A stretch of 59,907 nt of DNA. Origin: a virus. Location of the stretch: positions 1 to 59,907 of IMG/VR virus record IMGVR_UViG_3300033141_002124. One strand, 5' to 3'. The notes under the pieces were generated by a model, which saw nothing but the letters and a program-made list of their open reading frames with translations, did no database searches and was not told the origin of the DNA. Position numbers and translations under genes: made by a program. Below, one piece after another: positions 1-7,820 of the stretch (the first letter of the stretch is position 1; each line of letters begins with the position of its first letter).

Positions 1-1
1 A

Positions 2-394
2 TATCTTGGAGTTGCAGGAGTTATTATTGGTATTTTCTACTTACTTTATATCTTGATTTCAAGTTGGGGTCAAGCCGTTGTCAACAAATATCAACGTGGT
101 AAGAAAGTATGGTATATCGAACCATTAATATATCTTGTATGGTATCCTGTGAAATATTTGGCTCTTACAATTGCATTTATTGTTGTCAAGATTATTTGGA
201 TTCCCATCAAATTCATCTTCTATACTTTACTTTTCGAATGGTTTGCAAAGCCTATCGGTCTTTTCATTGGAAGAGGGTGTGTTAGTCTTTTCAAAGGCAT
301 TGTCGGAAGTACAGGTATCTTTGGTGAATACTTCGGAGCGAGTTACAGTGATTTCTGCCCGGGTCTCGAATGGGTTGATTTCGATGAAGAGTAA
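2..394 (+). CDS. Membrane protein, 5' end outside window
   Basis: The frame is open from the left edge to a TAA at 392-394, and no convincing start lies inside the window, so the N-terminus is missing. The visible part is a very hydrophobic, aromatic-rich protein with about three membrane segments separated by short basic stretches, ending in a soluble acidic tail. It heads a run of same-strand genes (420, 1030, 1272, 1797) of which three others are also membrane proteins. I do not recognise the family. Confidence 0.6.
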   Translation, partial: YLGVAGVIIGIFYLLYILISSWGQAVVNKYQRGKKVWYIEPLIYLVWYPVKYLALTIAFIVVKIIWIPIKFIFYTLLFEWFAKPIGLFIGRGCVSLFKGIVGSTGIFGEYFGASYSDFCPGLEWVDFDEE

Positions 395-419
395 TTATTA
401 ACATTAAAAGCAAAAAGTC

Positions 420-1019
420 ATGTATATATTTCTATTATCAATATTAGTTGTTTCATTCATATCCCTGTGTTTCTTCAAAAAAAGATTCTGGGAAAACAGA
501 TACTTAGTTTTATTAATAATTGGTGGTGTGGCACTTGTTGCCACTCTCACCACCAATTATGCTACTCGTGGTAGTCTTGGTACGAAGGTAGAAACCATTT
601 GGCAGAAGCCAATCCAAATGTTCGCAGTTAATGATTCGTTTATCGTAGACACTATACCAATTAGTATTGATGAAGAACTAAGTTTTATTGACCATCGTGC
701 TTATTCGAAAGACACTATCACACAAAAAACATGGACAACAATTCTAATTCATGGTAATAAACGTGAAGATTTGAGAAAAGTAGGATATTATTTAGAAGAT
801 AAAGCTAAATATAAGTATTTAGAACACGTTTATATTGCTCCAAGTGAATCTGATACCATTGCATATTTTACAAAAAAGAGATTGTATTACGACAATAAGC
901 CAAATAAATGGCTTGCCGATTTCAGTCTTCCACATATTAAAACCATTAAGTGTTTTTATATACCACCAACACAATATGCTGCATTACCTGATTCATTAAT
1001 AAGGGAACTTCCCTTCTAA
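420..1019 (+). CDS. Hypothetical two-TM membrane protein
   Basis: This 199-residue protein begins with two hydrophobic segments (about residues 2-18 and 27-45), followed by a soluble domain of about 150 residues rich in Lys, Tyr and Asp. The first segment could also be a signal anchor. It starts 25 bases after the preceding membrane gene and is followed 10 bases later by another small membrane gene, so the cluster is probably one operon. There is no recognisable catalytic motif. The family is unknown to me. Confidence 0.6.
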   Translation: MYIFLLSILVVSFISLCFFKKRFWENRYLVLLIIGGVALVATLTTNYATRGSLGTKVETIWQKPIQMFAVNDSFIVDTIPISIDEELSFIDHRAYSKDTITQKTWTTILIHGNKREDLRKVGYYLEDKAKYKYLEHVYIAPSESDTIAYFTKKRLYYDNKPNKWLADFSLPHIKTIKCFYIPPTQYAALPDSLIRELPF

Positions 1020-1029
1020 AACGAAAACC

Positions 1030-1275
1030 ATGAAAACGAACTTAGCAAAGATTCTCTGGAAAAAAGAGAAAATACATTGGAATAGAACAATGGGTGTATT
1101 TACCAAATTTAATAACTGGTTTGGTAAACTAACCTTTGGTCTTCTCATTGCCATTATTGGAACAATCGCACATTATTGTTTTGCACTGATGCACACCTTA
1201 TATGAAACGCTTTTATGGGTGTTCTTCAGAAAAGCATTTAAAGCGAATTTACAAAAATTAGCATTAAGAATATGA
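1030..1275 (+). CDS. Small membrane protein
   Basis: This 81-residue protein has a basic, Trp-rich N-terminus and one long hydrophobic segment (about residues 36-60) flanked by aromatic residues, suggesting a single membrane span with peripheral amphipathic helices. Its stop overlaps the start of the exonuclease gene (ATGA at 1272-1275), a sign of translational coupling. Function unknown. Confidence 0.6.
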   Translation: MKTNLAKILWKKEKIHWNRTMGVFTKFNNWFGKLTFGLLIAIIGTIAHYCFALMHTLYETLLWVFFRKAFKANLQKLALRI

Positions 1276-1790
1276 GTTTATTTGTAGTAGACGTAGAATC
1301 AGATGGTGGACTCCTTGGAGTCAATAGTATGGTGTGTTTTGGTGTAGTCAAATTGACCCCCGAACTCGACACCACTTTTTATGGGCAAACGAAACCTATT
1401 TCAAAACAATACGAACCCGAAGCACTTGCAGTAAGTGGGTTCAGTAGAAAAGAGCACGAGAAATTTGATGACCCAGCAATTGTTATGTTGGAGTTTGAGG
1501 CTTATCTGAAAGCCAATTCTAAGAATAGACCGATTCTGATTTCAGATAATAATGGTTATGATGCCAGTTGGATTAATTGGTACTTCCTCACGTATCTCGG
1601 TAAGAACCCATTCGGTTGGTCATCAAGACGAATCGGTGACCTTTACTGTGGAATGATGAAGGACACGTGGGCGGGATGGAAGAAACTCCGTACCACCAAA
1701 CATACACACCATCCTGTGGATGATGCTATGGGCAATGCAGAAGCACTGCTTAAAATGAAAGAAATGGGTTTAAAAATTGATACAAAATAA
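1272..1790 (+). CDS. DEDDh-type 3'-5' exonuclease (DnaQ/RNase T-like)
   Basis: This 172-residue protein has the three motifs of DEDDh exonucleases. Exo I is VDVESDG near the start (D7, E9). Exo II lies around D97 in NNGYDASW. Exo III is HHPVDDA (H146, D151). Enzymes of this family remove nucleotides from the 3' ends of DNA or RNA with two metal ions. The length fits a stand-alone exonuclease domain of the RNase T/ExoX kind. The start overlaps the preceding gene by four bases. The substrate cannot be told from sequence; RNA or DNA trimming in early infection is plausible. Confidence 0.85.
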   Translation: MSLFVVDVESDGGLLGVNSMVCFGVVKLTPELDTTFYGQTKPISKQYEPEALAVSGFSRKEHEKFDDPAIVMLEFEAYLKANSKNRPILISDNNGYDASWINWYFLTYLGKNPFGWSSRRIGDLYCGMMKDTWAGWKKLRTTKHTHHPVDDAMGNAEALLKMKEMGLKIDTK

Positions 1791-1796
1791 TTAACA

Positions 1797-2069
1797 ATGA
1801 ACAAAAATCATAATATATTTAGAGACATCCTATTTATATTTCCAGTAATGGGATATTATGCTCTGGAAGCATTACTCGTTGGAATAGTAATTTCTATTGT
1901 TTGGAAATTATTTCTGAGCAATTTTTTTGGCAACATCGGATATCTTCAAATCGTTACAATTTACTGGATTATAAAAATGTTGTTATTCAATGTATTTAAT
2001 TTAATAGCAGGTTTGAATTCTGCTGGTAGTAATATGCAAAAAGAATTTGAAGAAAATGAGATACAGTAA
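1797..2069 (+). CDS. Small multi-span membrane protein
   Basis: This 90-residue protein has two to three hydrophobic segments (about residues 10-35 and 42-70) and a short charged C-terminal tail. It starts six bases after the exonuclease stop. Its last 14 bases overlap the next gene in another frame. I see no motif that assigns a function; a holin or superinfection-exclusion role is possible but unsupported. Confidence 0.55.
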   Translation: MNKNHNIFRDILFIFPVMGYYALEALLVGIVISIVWKLFLSNFFGNIGYLQIVTIYWIIKMLLFNVFNLIAGLNSAGSNMQKEFEENEIQ

Positions 2070-2274
2070 AGCAAACCCCAGACTAACAGTCAAATTTGTT
2101 GACAGTGACACCAATGAGATTCTTTTCGAAGTAAAAGACAGAACATGGATGAATGTATCTGAACTCCTGACCGATGGTGCTATCACCAACATCATGAAAA
2201 ACGAATGGAAAAACAGAGAACTACCTGATAACCTAATGGTGCTCGTAGTCGGTGAATTCCAATTAAAACAATAA
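2056..2274 (+). CDS. Small conserved-looking soluble protein
   Basis: A 72-residue protein starting MRYSKANPRL. I chose the ATG at 2056 over an in-frame TTG at 2047. It overlaps the end of the preceding membrane gene by 14 bases. The pattern of alternating beta-like strands (LTVKFVD, ILFEVKD) followed by a helix and another strand suggests a small alpha/beta domain. No family recognised. Confidence 0.55.
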   Translation: MRYSKANPRLTVKFVDSDTNEILFEVKDRTWMNVSELLTDGAITNIMKNEWKNRELPDNLMVLVVGEFQLKQ

Positions 2275-2330
2275 TTTTGTAACATTTTTCTCTGGTTTTC
2301 GTATAATCATTGAAACAAACAATAATTATT

Positions 2331-2873
2331 ATGAAAAAATTAATCGGATTATTCGCAATTTTGTTTATTACTACAGGGGTTTTCGGACAAAAATTTATTC
2401 GAGACCATTCGTTTATCAAAGCGACACCCACTGGAAATAACACTATTGAAGACGCAATCAATAGGACTAATATCAACTATACTGATTTTGATTGGATACA
2501 TTACGTCCATTTCATTCAGAATGACAGATTATTTTTGCTGTCTTATGAACCCAAAGAAAGGAGAATGTATGCTGGGTCTCGAAGTATCTACCTTTACAGT
2601 AAAGATATTAATGATGTCAGCAGTCCTTGGGAAGAAGCATCGGATGTCGTAATGACTAATCAGTGGATGAATGCTAATAATCATGATGAAGTCGATTTCT
2701 TCATATATAATGAAAACAAACACAATACCAGTGTTGGGAAAGTTGTTGTTAAGGATGATTGTGTCGAAATAACAATTGGTTGGGAAATGTGGTGTAATGG
2801 TAGACTCCAAATTAATGAACCAATAACAATAACGTTTACACCTGTAGGCAATAACATATATGCACATCAATAA
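2331..2873 (+). CDS. Secreted/periplasmic protein with signal peptide
   Basis: I place the start at the ATG at 2331. The encoded N-terminus (MKK, then a hydrophobic core, then TTGVFG before QKF) is a typical Sec signal peptide with a signal peptidase I site around residue 19. There is no lipobox cysteine. The mature part, about 160 residues, is rich in Asn, Asp and aromatics and looks like a beta-rich exported domain of unknown function. The stop overlaps the next start (TAATG). Confidence 0.6.
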   Translation: MKKLIGLFAILFITTGVFGQKFIRDHSFIKATPTGNNTIEDAINRTNINYTDFDWIHYVHFIQNDRLFLLSYEPKERRMYAGSRSIYLYSKDINDVSSPWEEASDVVMTNQWMNANNHDEVDFFIYNENKHNTSVGKVVVKDDCVEITIGWEMWCNGRLQINEPITITFTPVGNNIYAHQ

Positions 2874-3310
2874 TGGCTGTCGTTGTCCCATACAAGGAAA
2901 CAAATGGTAGCGAGAGATTCAAGAAGTTTCTCGCTACTCCTTTTACAATCGACATCCTATACCCCGTTTTCGGAAATAAATCCAGAGACACCTTATTTGA
3001 TGAATGGCGGGGAAAAGATATGTTGAATGGTTGGTCTAAGTTTACCAGTGATGATTATACGTTGGAATTCTATCCAACCTATTATACCATAAAGAAAAAT
3101 AAACCAATTGATAGCATTAAATATATGTTGTCAATACCAGAAACAATTGATGATTTCATCAATGATATGAATAGATTTGGGGTTCTACTCTACTGGACAG
3201 ATTGGATTGACCAGAACTTCGAACCAAAAGAATATCTTCATGTTGATGAAATCAAAAATTATTGGATAAACCTACTCGCAAAAATGGGTAAGTCGCAAGA
3301 ATTATTATAA
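2873..3310 (+). CDS. Hypothetical protein
   Basis: This 145-residue soluble protein has many aromatic and acidic residues. It is translationally coupled to the preceding secreted-protein gene through a TAATG overlap at 2871-2875. No signal peptide, membrane segment or catalytic motif can be seen. Function unknown. A host-type promoter for the next gene begins immediately after the stop. Confidence 0.55.
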   Translation: MAVVVPYKETNGSERFKKFLATPFTIDILYPVFGNKSRDTLFDEWRGKDMLNGWSKFTSDDYTLEFYPTYYTIKKNKPIDSIKYMLSIPETIDDFINDMNRFGVLLYWTDWIDQNFEPKEYLHVDEIKNYWINLLAKMGKSQELL

Positions 3311-3313
3311 TTC

Positions 3314-3344
3314 TTGCATATTTGTTTGTATTTACCTATATTTG
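3314..3344 (+). promoter_or_regulatory. Bacteroidota-type promoter (TTG-N20-TATATTTG)
   Basis: TTG at 3314-3316, then 20 bases, then TATATTTG at 3337-3344, 17 bases before the ATG at 3362. This matches the -33/-7 consensus of Bacteroidota housekeeping promoters (TTTG, TAnnTTTG). Confidence 0.65.
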
Positions 3345-3361
3345 CAATTAATTAAAATACT

Positions 3362-4099
3362 ATGGAGAAACAGGATTTAAAACTGTGGAATAATATTACG
3401 TTTAAAACTCAAGGATATCGTAAGAATTTTGACCTTATAAACGACAACGAAAAATTCATTACCGAATACGAGGGAACTATTACCGAACTCAGAATTGGGG
3501 AACGTAAACCACCCCGTCCAATGGGAGAATATAGTTTTTCAGTTTGGAATATCGGGTTGGGTGAGAAGTTCGATGTTGATTTTAACAAATTACTTAAACA
3601 ACATGGTGCTGATGACCTATATAGTGAGTTGGTTGATATGATTAAGGAAGACGAAATTAATATAAAAAAATATAAAAAGATTGTGTTGGTTCAGACACTT
3701 GTATTAAGTAAAGAATATCGTAAACGTGGTGTTACCGAAGAGTTTGTTGAAATGCTTTACCGAGATTTTTATTGTGATGACGTTGCAGTTATCATGCTTG
3801 TTAAACCATATCAAGACAATTTACTTAATACAGAATATTTTAGACATAAAAAAGTGCTTGTCAGGGAAACATTGAAACCAGCCGATGCAATCGGTGTTTT
3901 AGCAACTGAATATTATTCATTAAATGAATTGTTAAGTAAGAATGATACCGAATTTAACGAATATAAGTTATTTGCTGTTGTTAATAAGTGTGGTTTTCAG
4001 AGACTTAACGGTTCACATCTCTTTCTTCTTTCACCTAAAAAAATTGAAGAAAGAATGGTTGAAAAACAAAACATCTCACAACAAGTTGAAACTGAGTGA
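3362..4099 (+). CDS. GNAT-like acetyltransferase-fold protein
   Basis: This 245-residue protein has a central segment (about residues 113-150) with a beta strand (VLVQTLVLS), then EYRKRGVTEEFVEML, resembling GNAT motif A (strand, R/Q-x-x-G-x-A pyrophosphate loop, helix). The residue after the loop Gly is Val, so acetyl-CoA binding is likely but not certain. The flanking regions do not match anything I know. It has its own host-type promoter, suggesting early expression and perhaps modification of a host protein or small molecule. The assignment rests on this one motif. Confidence 0.5.
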   Translation: MEKQDLKLWNNITFKTQGYRKNFDLINDNEKFITEYEGTITELRIGERKPPRPMGEYSFSVWNIGLGEKFDVDFNKLLKQHGADDLYSELVDMIKEDEINIKKYKKIVLVQTLVLSKEYRKRGVTEEFVEMLYRDFYCDDVAVIMLVKPYQDNLLNTEYFRHKKVLVRETLKPADAIGVLATEYYSLNELLSKNDTEFNEYKLFAVVNKCGFQRLNGSHLFLLSPKKIEERMVEKQNISQQVETE

Positions 4100-4121
4100 G
4101 TGGCATTTTTACAGAAAATTA

Positions 4122-4130
4122 GTATTTATA
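4122..4130 (+). promoter_or_regulatory. Late-type element GTATTTATA
   Basis: The only plus-strand copy of the late-type motif, in the same orientation relative to its downstream genes as the minus-strand copies. It lies 11 bases before the small reading frame at 4142 and upstream of the M23 peptidase gene. Confidence 0.6.
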
Positions 4131-4141
4131 TACACGAAATA

Positions 4142-4321
4142 ATGAAAACTTATTTTAATATATTGAAATTATTAACAAGGGGGATGCCCCGAAAACGAAC
4201 TTCAGATGGTTTTAACCAACTGAACTTCACGATACCCAGAAAATTTAAATTTTCTGGGCATTTTCATTTAAATACCGTCTTAATTCCAGACGGTTGGCTG
4301 AAAGTTGCCGTGCGCAACTAA
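4142..4321 (+). CDS. Possible small basic protein (59 aa) in hairpin-rich leader
   Basis: An ATG 11 bases after a late-type element opens a 59-codon frame for a basic protein (MKTYFNILKLL at the N-terminus) ending in TAA at 4319. The placement matches other late genes here (3-32 bases after the element), which favours a real gene. Against it, the same DNA carries five hairpins, including a perfect 24-base palindrome, so the stretch may instead be a structured RNA or leader. Function unknown. Confidence 0.3.
   Translation: MKTYFNILKLLTRGMPRKRTSDGFNQLNFTIPRKFKFSGHFHLNTVLIPDGWLKVAVRN
4180..4318 (+). other. Cluster of five hairpins upstream of M23 gene
   Basis: Successive stems: GGGG/CCCC at 4180-4190; TTCAG-A-TGGT/ACCA-A-CTGAA at 4201-4224; a perfect palindrome CCCAGAAAA/TTTTCTGGG at 4235-4258; CCGTCT/AGACGG at 4275-4293; GTTGC/GCAAC at 4304-4318. 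None is followed by a long T-tract, so this does not look like a simple terminator. It may be a structured leader, a regulatory RNA, or structure within a small gene. Confidence 0.5.
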
Positions 4322-4361
4322 TTGATTATCAGTCACAAATAATCTTATTAAATATAAATAT

Positions 4362-5249
4362 ATGAAAAAAACAAAAACTGTTATCGCAAAAGTTGCATTT
4401 ATTATTTTAGTAATATCTGCAATTTTTAGTATTGGTGGTGGTATGTCATCACCGATGCAAGCAAATAGTGATGGGGTTGGACGAACCCATAATTCACGAC
4501 TGCAATTCGAGAACATGGAGTTGAGGAAAGAGTATATTGAATTAGAAGAAAAATTAAAAAAAATGGAAGCCGTAGCAGCAGAAATTCAAGAATTTGATAA
4601 TGTTTTATATTCTCAGGTTCTTGGAGTGGATTATGACACCACAGGTTTCTATCTATATAGGAATGATAGTATTGATTTTGCTATCCAACATTATGATACC
4701 ATTTTTAGTGAAATTGACAACAGAACATTTTACGTAGCAGAAATGTTATCAACACAATTAGTGAAGTTACAGGAAACCTCGCATCTTTTTAAAAACAATA
4801 AGAATGCGATTCTTTACTATCCAACAATTTCACCTGTGAAGACCAAGGATTTCATTTGTATTAGTTCACCATATGGTTGGCGTGAACACCCAATTGAGAA
4901 GAAACCTTTGTTTCATGAAGGAATTGACATCAGTGCTAATATTGGGTCTGAAGTTTATTCAACAGCACAAGGACGTGTGGTGAAGATAATGTATTCGAAA
5001 TACGGGTATGGTAATAGAATCTTAATAAAACACGCATATGGATTTGAAACTCTTTATGCTCACTTGGATAACATCAAAATTAAAAATGGTCAATGGGTAC
5101 GAAAGAACCAATTAATTGGTACTGTTGGTAATACTGGTCGTAGTACAGGACCGCACTTGCATTATGAAATACATAAAAATGGTGAACCCAGAGACCCATT
5201 AGGATATTTTTTCACACATATGACGGATGAACTGTTGGCAATGAACTAA
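4362..5249 (+). CDS. Membrane-anchored M23 (LytM-type) endopeptidase
   Basis: This 295-residue protein has an N-terminal membrane segment (about residues 8-27), a short coiled coil (about 47-78), and a C-terminal M23 zinc peptidase domain (about 165-285). The zinc ligands are visible: H185 and D189 in HEGID, and H267 in HLHYE, with H234 and H265 as likely catalytic histidines. M23 enzymes cut peptide cross-links in peptidoglycan. The N-terminal anchor suggests action from the inner membrane, as a SAR-like endolysin or lysis helper. It lies downstream of a late-type element and a hairpin-rich leader. A host-type promoter for the next gene sits in its last codons. Confidence 0.9.
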   Translation: MKKTKTVIAKVAFIILVISAIFSIGGGMSSPMQANSDGVGRTHNSRLQFENMELRKEYIELEEKLKKMEAVAAEIQEFDNVLYSQVLGVDYDTTGFYLYRNDSIDFAIQHYDTIFSEIDNRTFYVAEMLSTQLVKLQETSHLFKNNKNAILYYPTISPVKTKDFICISSPYGWREHPIEKKPLFHEGIDISANIGSEVYSTAQGRVVKIMYSKYGYGNRILIKHAYGFETLYAHLDNIKIKNGQWVRKNQLIGTVGNTGRSTGPHLHYEIHKNGEPRDPLGYFFTHMTDELLAMN

Positions 5250-5265
5250 AATTTTATTACATTTG
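5235..5265 (+). promoter_or_regulatory. Bacteroidota-type promoter, leaderless (TTG-N20-TACATTTG)
   Basis: TTG at 5235-5237, exactly 20 bases, then TACATTTG at 5258-5265, only four bases before the ATG at 5270. The transcript should start at or very near the start codon. The -33 part lies inside the end of the M23 gene. Confidence 0.6.
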
Positions 5266-5269
5266 CTAC

Positions 5270-5584
5270 ATGAAAACATTTATTAGTACAGCACACGAAG
5301 AAGAAGATTCGAATAAAAGCAGGATATTTGGTGTCTTGCTCAATTCAGATGAAGACGGCAAGCGTGTAGATAGTCTGATTTACGTTTATCGTAACAACAG
5401 AAAGATGTATATATTCTTTAATACAATTATTGACATGAATGAGTTCTTATTATATGGTGATGGTAAGTTTCAAAGAGCATATATAAGTGAAGATGATTTT
5501 GACCAATATTGGGACGCACCACATATTGATGGAAAATTTACAGACCATCTTGTGTGGACAACAAAAACCACCCCTCAGAGTTGA
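5270..5584 (+). CDS. Hypothetical protein (104 aa)
   Basis: A soluble 104-residue protein rich in Asp and Lys with several beta-like segments; no known motif. It is the last plus-strand gene before the strand switch. A host-type promoter four bases upstream of the ATG predicts a leaderless, probably early, transcript. A 7-base-pair stem (CCTCAGA/TCTGAGG, 5573-5602) spans its stop codon. Confidence 0.55.
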   Translation: MKTFISTAHEEEDSNKSRIFGVLLNSDEDGKRVDSLIYVYRNNRKMYIFFNTIIDMNEFLLYGDGKFQRAYISEDDFDQYWDAPHIDGKFTDHLVWTTKTTPQS

Positions 5585-5602
5585 TTTGAGGATATTCTGA
5601 GG
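5573..5602 (+). terminator. Possible hairpin at convergent gene ends
   Basis: CCTCAGA at 5573-5579 pairs with TCTGAGG at 5596-5602 across a 16-base loop. There is no T-tract, so its terminator activity is uncertain. It sits where plus- and minus-strand transcription converge. Confidence 0.3.
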
Positions 5603-5660
5603 AATATAAACAGAATTGTGTGGCAGAAGACCTTTTAAGTATTAAGTGTCTTAAAACGGC

Positions 5661-6602
5661 TTAAAACTTCCTTTTAGTTGGTTCGAATACTTCAATTCGG
5701 TTTGAATCAAACGCTGTTTTATACCCTTCGTCCCACCAAGCATTCATTTCTTCTTTATTAAAGATTAATGAATTTGCACTAAGTTTCCTTGGAAGCCAAT
5801 AAATTGTTACTTTAGCACCTTGTCTATTAAGTCTTTTTATCTTTTCATGAAAATAATAAAACTCAATATCGTGTCGCATCACATTAATAGTTGTATTAAT
5901 ATTTTCACTCAAATTATGAATTTTATTTCCTTCAAAAGCATCAATATTTTTTACTCTATGTAAAATAATATCAATTTCCTTATAACCTCTCATACTCAAT
6001 TGGTCAAGTCCAATTAAATCGGTTAATCCACCGTCACCCCATAAACCAACATGAAACTTCCCGTCACCATTTCGCCAACTTTTTTTTACCATTGAAGTAA
6101 AAAATGGTAGGTTTGCACTACACCATATCCAGTCTTTAAAATCCTCATATTCCTCATCCATTGAATTAAAGTAATGGATTTTAGATGGTACTTGTGCAAA
6201 ATTCTGTGTTCCTACAAGAACTTCCTTATTTTGATTCCGTAATTCATCAAATTGGTGTTGATTAAAATATTCATCAATCCTTTTTCTTAAAATGTGGGAA
6301 GTATATATTGTTTTCTGACCTAACAATAATGTCATCAATACTGGTAGTTTTCTGATTCTACCTTTTTTTGTGAATGGTTTTCCTTTATACCAACACCCAT
6401 CATAAACATCACAATTATCTGCTGTGATATATGCTGTTCTCAAATATTCCCATTCTCTTAAAGCAGTGTGTGGTGCTAAAAGACTTCCTGTTGAAACACC
6501 AATCACGGTATCATAATCACCATCAATTCTTTCAAGTGTTCCACCACCATACGCACCCCAAGCACCGCCTCCTGAAATTAAACATGCTTTTTTAATTGCC
6601 AT
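5661..6602 (-). CDS. Patatin-like phospholipase
   Basis: This 313-residue protein carries the full patatin signature. The glycine-rich oxyanion loop is GGGAWGAYGGG near residue 11, the nucleophile elbow is GVSTG with S37, and the catalytic Asp is in WGDGG (D190). Patatins hydrolyse acyl chains from phospholipids. I start at ATG 6602 rather than the in-frame GTG at 6608. It stands alone between a terminator and the convergence point, with its own late-type element 12 bases upstream. A late phospholipase could help disrupt membranes at lysis, act inside the virion, or remodel host lipids. Confidence 0.85.
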   Translation of the reverse strand: MAIKKACLISGGGAWGAYGGGTLERIDGDYDTVIGVSTGSLLAPHTALREWEYLRTAYITADNCDVYDGCWYKGKPFTKKGRIRKLPVLMTLLLGQKTIYTSHILRKRIDEYFNQHQFDELRNQNKEVLVGTQNFAQVPSKIHYFNSMDEEYEDFKDWIWCSANLPFFTSMVKKSWRNGDGKFHVGLWGDGGLTDLIGLDQLSMRGYKEIDIILHRVKNIDAFEGNKIHNLSENINTTINVMRHDIEFYYFHEKIKRLNRQGAKVTIYWLPRKLSANSLIFNKEEMNAWWDEGYKTAFDSNRIEVFEPTKRKF

Positions 6603-6614
6603 AATCACATTTTA

Positions 6615-6623
6615 TATAAATAG
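6615..6623 (-). promoter_or_regulatory. Late-type element (CTATTTATA)
   Basis: 12 bases before the patatin ATG at 6602. It is the only clear copy with C rather than G as first base. It directly follows the T-tract of the terminator at 6628-6655. Confidence 0.5.
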
Positions 6624-6627
6624 AAAA

Positions 6628-6655
6628 AAAGGGTAAAACAAACGTCTTACCCTTT
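6628..6655 (-). terminator. Rho-independent terminator
   Basis: On the minus strand AAAGGGTAA pairs with TTACCCTTT and is followed by a T-tract. It ends the transcript of the exonuclease-fold gene 6678-7457. Confidence 0.75.
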
Positions 6656-6677
6656 CAAATAATCAATAAAAATGAAA

Positions 6678-7457
6678 TTACAATTGTCTCAACCCATTCA
6701 TTAACTGAATAACAAGATTCGTTTGAGTTGCGGATTGCAACGATACAAACTCCAATGCTTTTTCACTATCCTCATTTACAATTTCCCAATACTGTCTTGA
6801 TACTTCATCAAGGGGTAATAAATCCACTGTTTTTTTCAATCCCATAAAATCGGCAATCAACATTAATGGCATTCTATCGTATCCATTAAATTTCCAAACA
6901 TCAACAGTATCAATCACACCAGACTCCCAAGGTTTGATTCCAAGACTTCTTTTAAGAATCAACGGAATACCTTTTTCTAATTTGTCTTTATGTTGTATAC
7001 ATTTTTTAATTAAAAGCGGTATGTCGTAACTTATTATATTATGTCCACAAAGGATTGGAAAGAATTGTGGTGTTGATTGAATTGCTTCAGTTGATATCAT
7101 ATATAATTCTTCTAAGAAAGTTGACAAAACAATATACTCGTCTTCATTAATGATTTTCTTCATATAACGTTTGAGTGTGTTGTTTTCATTATAAACCCTT
7201 GCATATGTTATTGCAACAATCTCATTGAATTCAGGATACTTTACTGCGTTTTGCTCATATACCGTTTGTGCTTTAGTATCTTCAGGATATTCATTATTAT
7301 GCTTATTCTTCGCCAGATACTCCCAACGTTCAAACATTGCTTTATTTTCTTTTTTTAGTTGTTCAAGTGTGGGGAATGTGAGAACGGTTTTAGAATTGAA
7401 GAAAAGCATTTCGTGTATGCCTTGTGCGTTAAAAACGTCATCGAATAGTTGTGCCAT
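6678..7457 (-). CDS. PolB-type 3'-5' exonuclease-fold protein, catalytic residues lost
   Basis: This 259-residue protein resembles the phage and bacterial proteins related to the exonuclease domain of family B DNA polymerases. The Exo II region is intact (CGHNIISYDIPLLI, N140 and D145). At the Exo I position, where the family has an FDIET-like motif, this protein reads FFNSKTV, with N21 and K23 in place of Asp and Glu. Near the C-terminus the Exo III segment (VSLQSATQTNL) lacks the expected Tyr and Asp. I infer a DNA-binding or regulatory pseudoenzyme rather than an active nuclease. A TAnnTTTG element upstream suggests early expression, and a terminator follows. Confidence 0.7.
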   Translation of the reverse strand: MAQLFDDVFNAQGIHEMLFFNSKTVLTFPTLEQLKKENKAMFERWEYLAKNKHNNEYPEDTKAQTVYEQNAVKYPEFNEIVAITYARVYNENNTLKRYMKKIINEDEYIVLSTFLEELYMISTEAIQSTPQFFPILCGHNIISYDIPLLIKKCIQHKDKLEKGIPLILKRSLGIKPWESGVIDTVDVWKFNGYDRMPLMLIADFMGLKKTVDLLPLDEVSRQYWEIVNEDSEKALEFVSLQSATQTNLVIQLMNGLRQL

Positions 7458-7473
7458 TGTAGATTATTTTATA

Positions 7474-7481
7474 CAAACATA
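7474..7481 (-). promoter_or_regulatory. Host-type -7 element TATGTTTG
   Basis: TATGTTTG on the minus strand, 16 bases before the ATG at 7457. No well-spaced -33 TTG is visible, so this is a weaker case than the other host-type sites. Confidence 0.4.
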
Positions 7482-7488
7482 GTTAAAA

Positions 7489-7818
7489 TTATTCAATATT
7501 GAAAATAAAATGTAAAAATTTTACAATTGCTGGTCTTTTTTCTTCCCTGACTTCATCATAGATGTTCTGAACATCTTCGAGAGTATATGATTTTAATTCA
7601 TCTTCTTCGTAGATATCACCAGCGTGCTTTAAAATGTATGGAATTATTTTGACTTGGGTGAGTTTCTTTCTTTTCTTTTTCTTGTCAATTTCCTTTATAA
7701 ATTGACCACCCATTTCCTCGAAATCTAATGCTGTATTTTTCTTGTTTCTTTCAGCATCTTCTTCAAGGTGCTTATTGTAAGCAAGAACACTCATGTCATT
7801 GTCTTCATCAATAGGCAT
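7489..7818 (-). CDS. Hypothetical charged protein
   Basis: A 109-residue, highly charged protein starting MPIDEDNDMS, with a Lys-rich helix in the middle (KKKKRKK) and a compact-looking C-terminal half. The start is two bases after the previous stop, which here is TAG, with TGA immediately after it in the same frame. It is the last gene of the operon driven by the element at 8960-8997. Function unknown. Confidence 0.5.
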   Translation of the reverse strand: MPIDEDNDMSVLAYNKHLEEDAERNKKNTALDFEEMGGQFIKEIDKKKKRKKLTQVKIIPYILKHAGDIYEEDELKSYTLEDVQNIYDEVREEKRPAIVKFLHFIFNIE

Positions 7819-7820
7819 CA

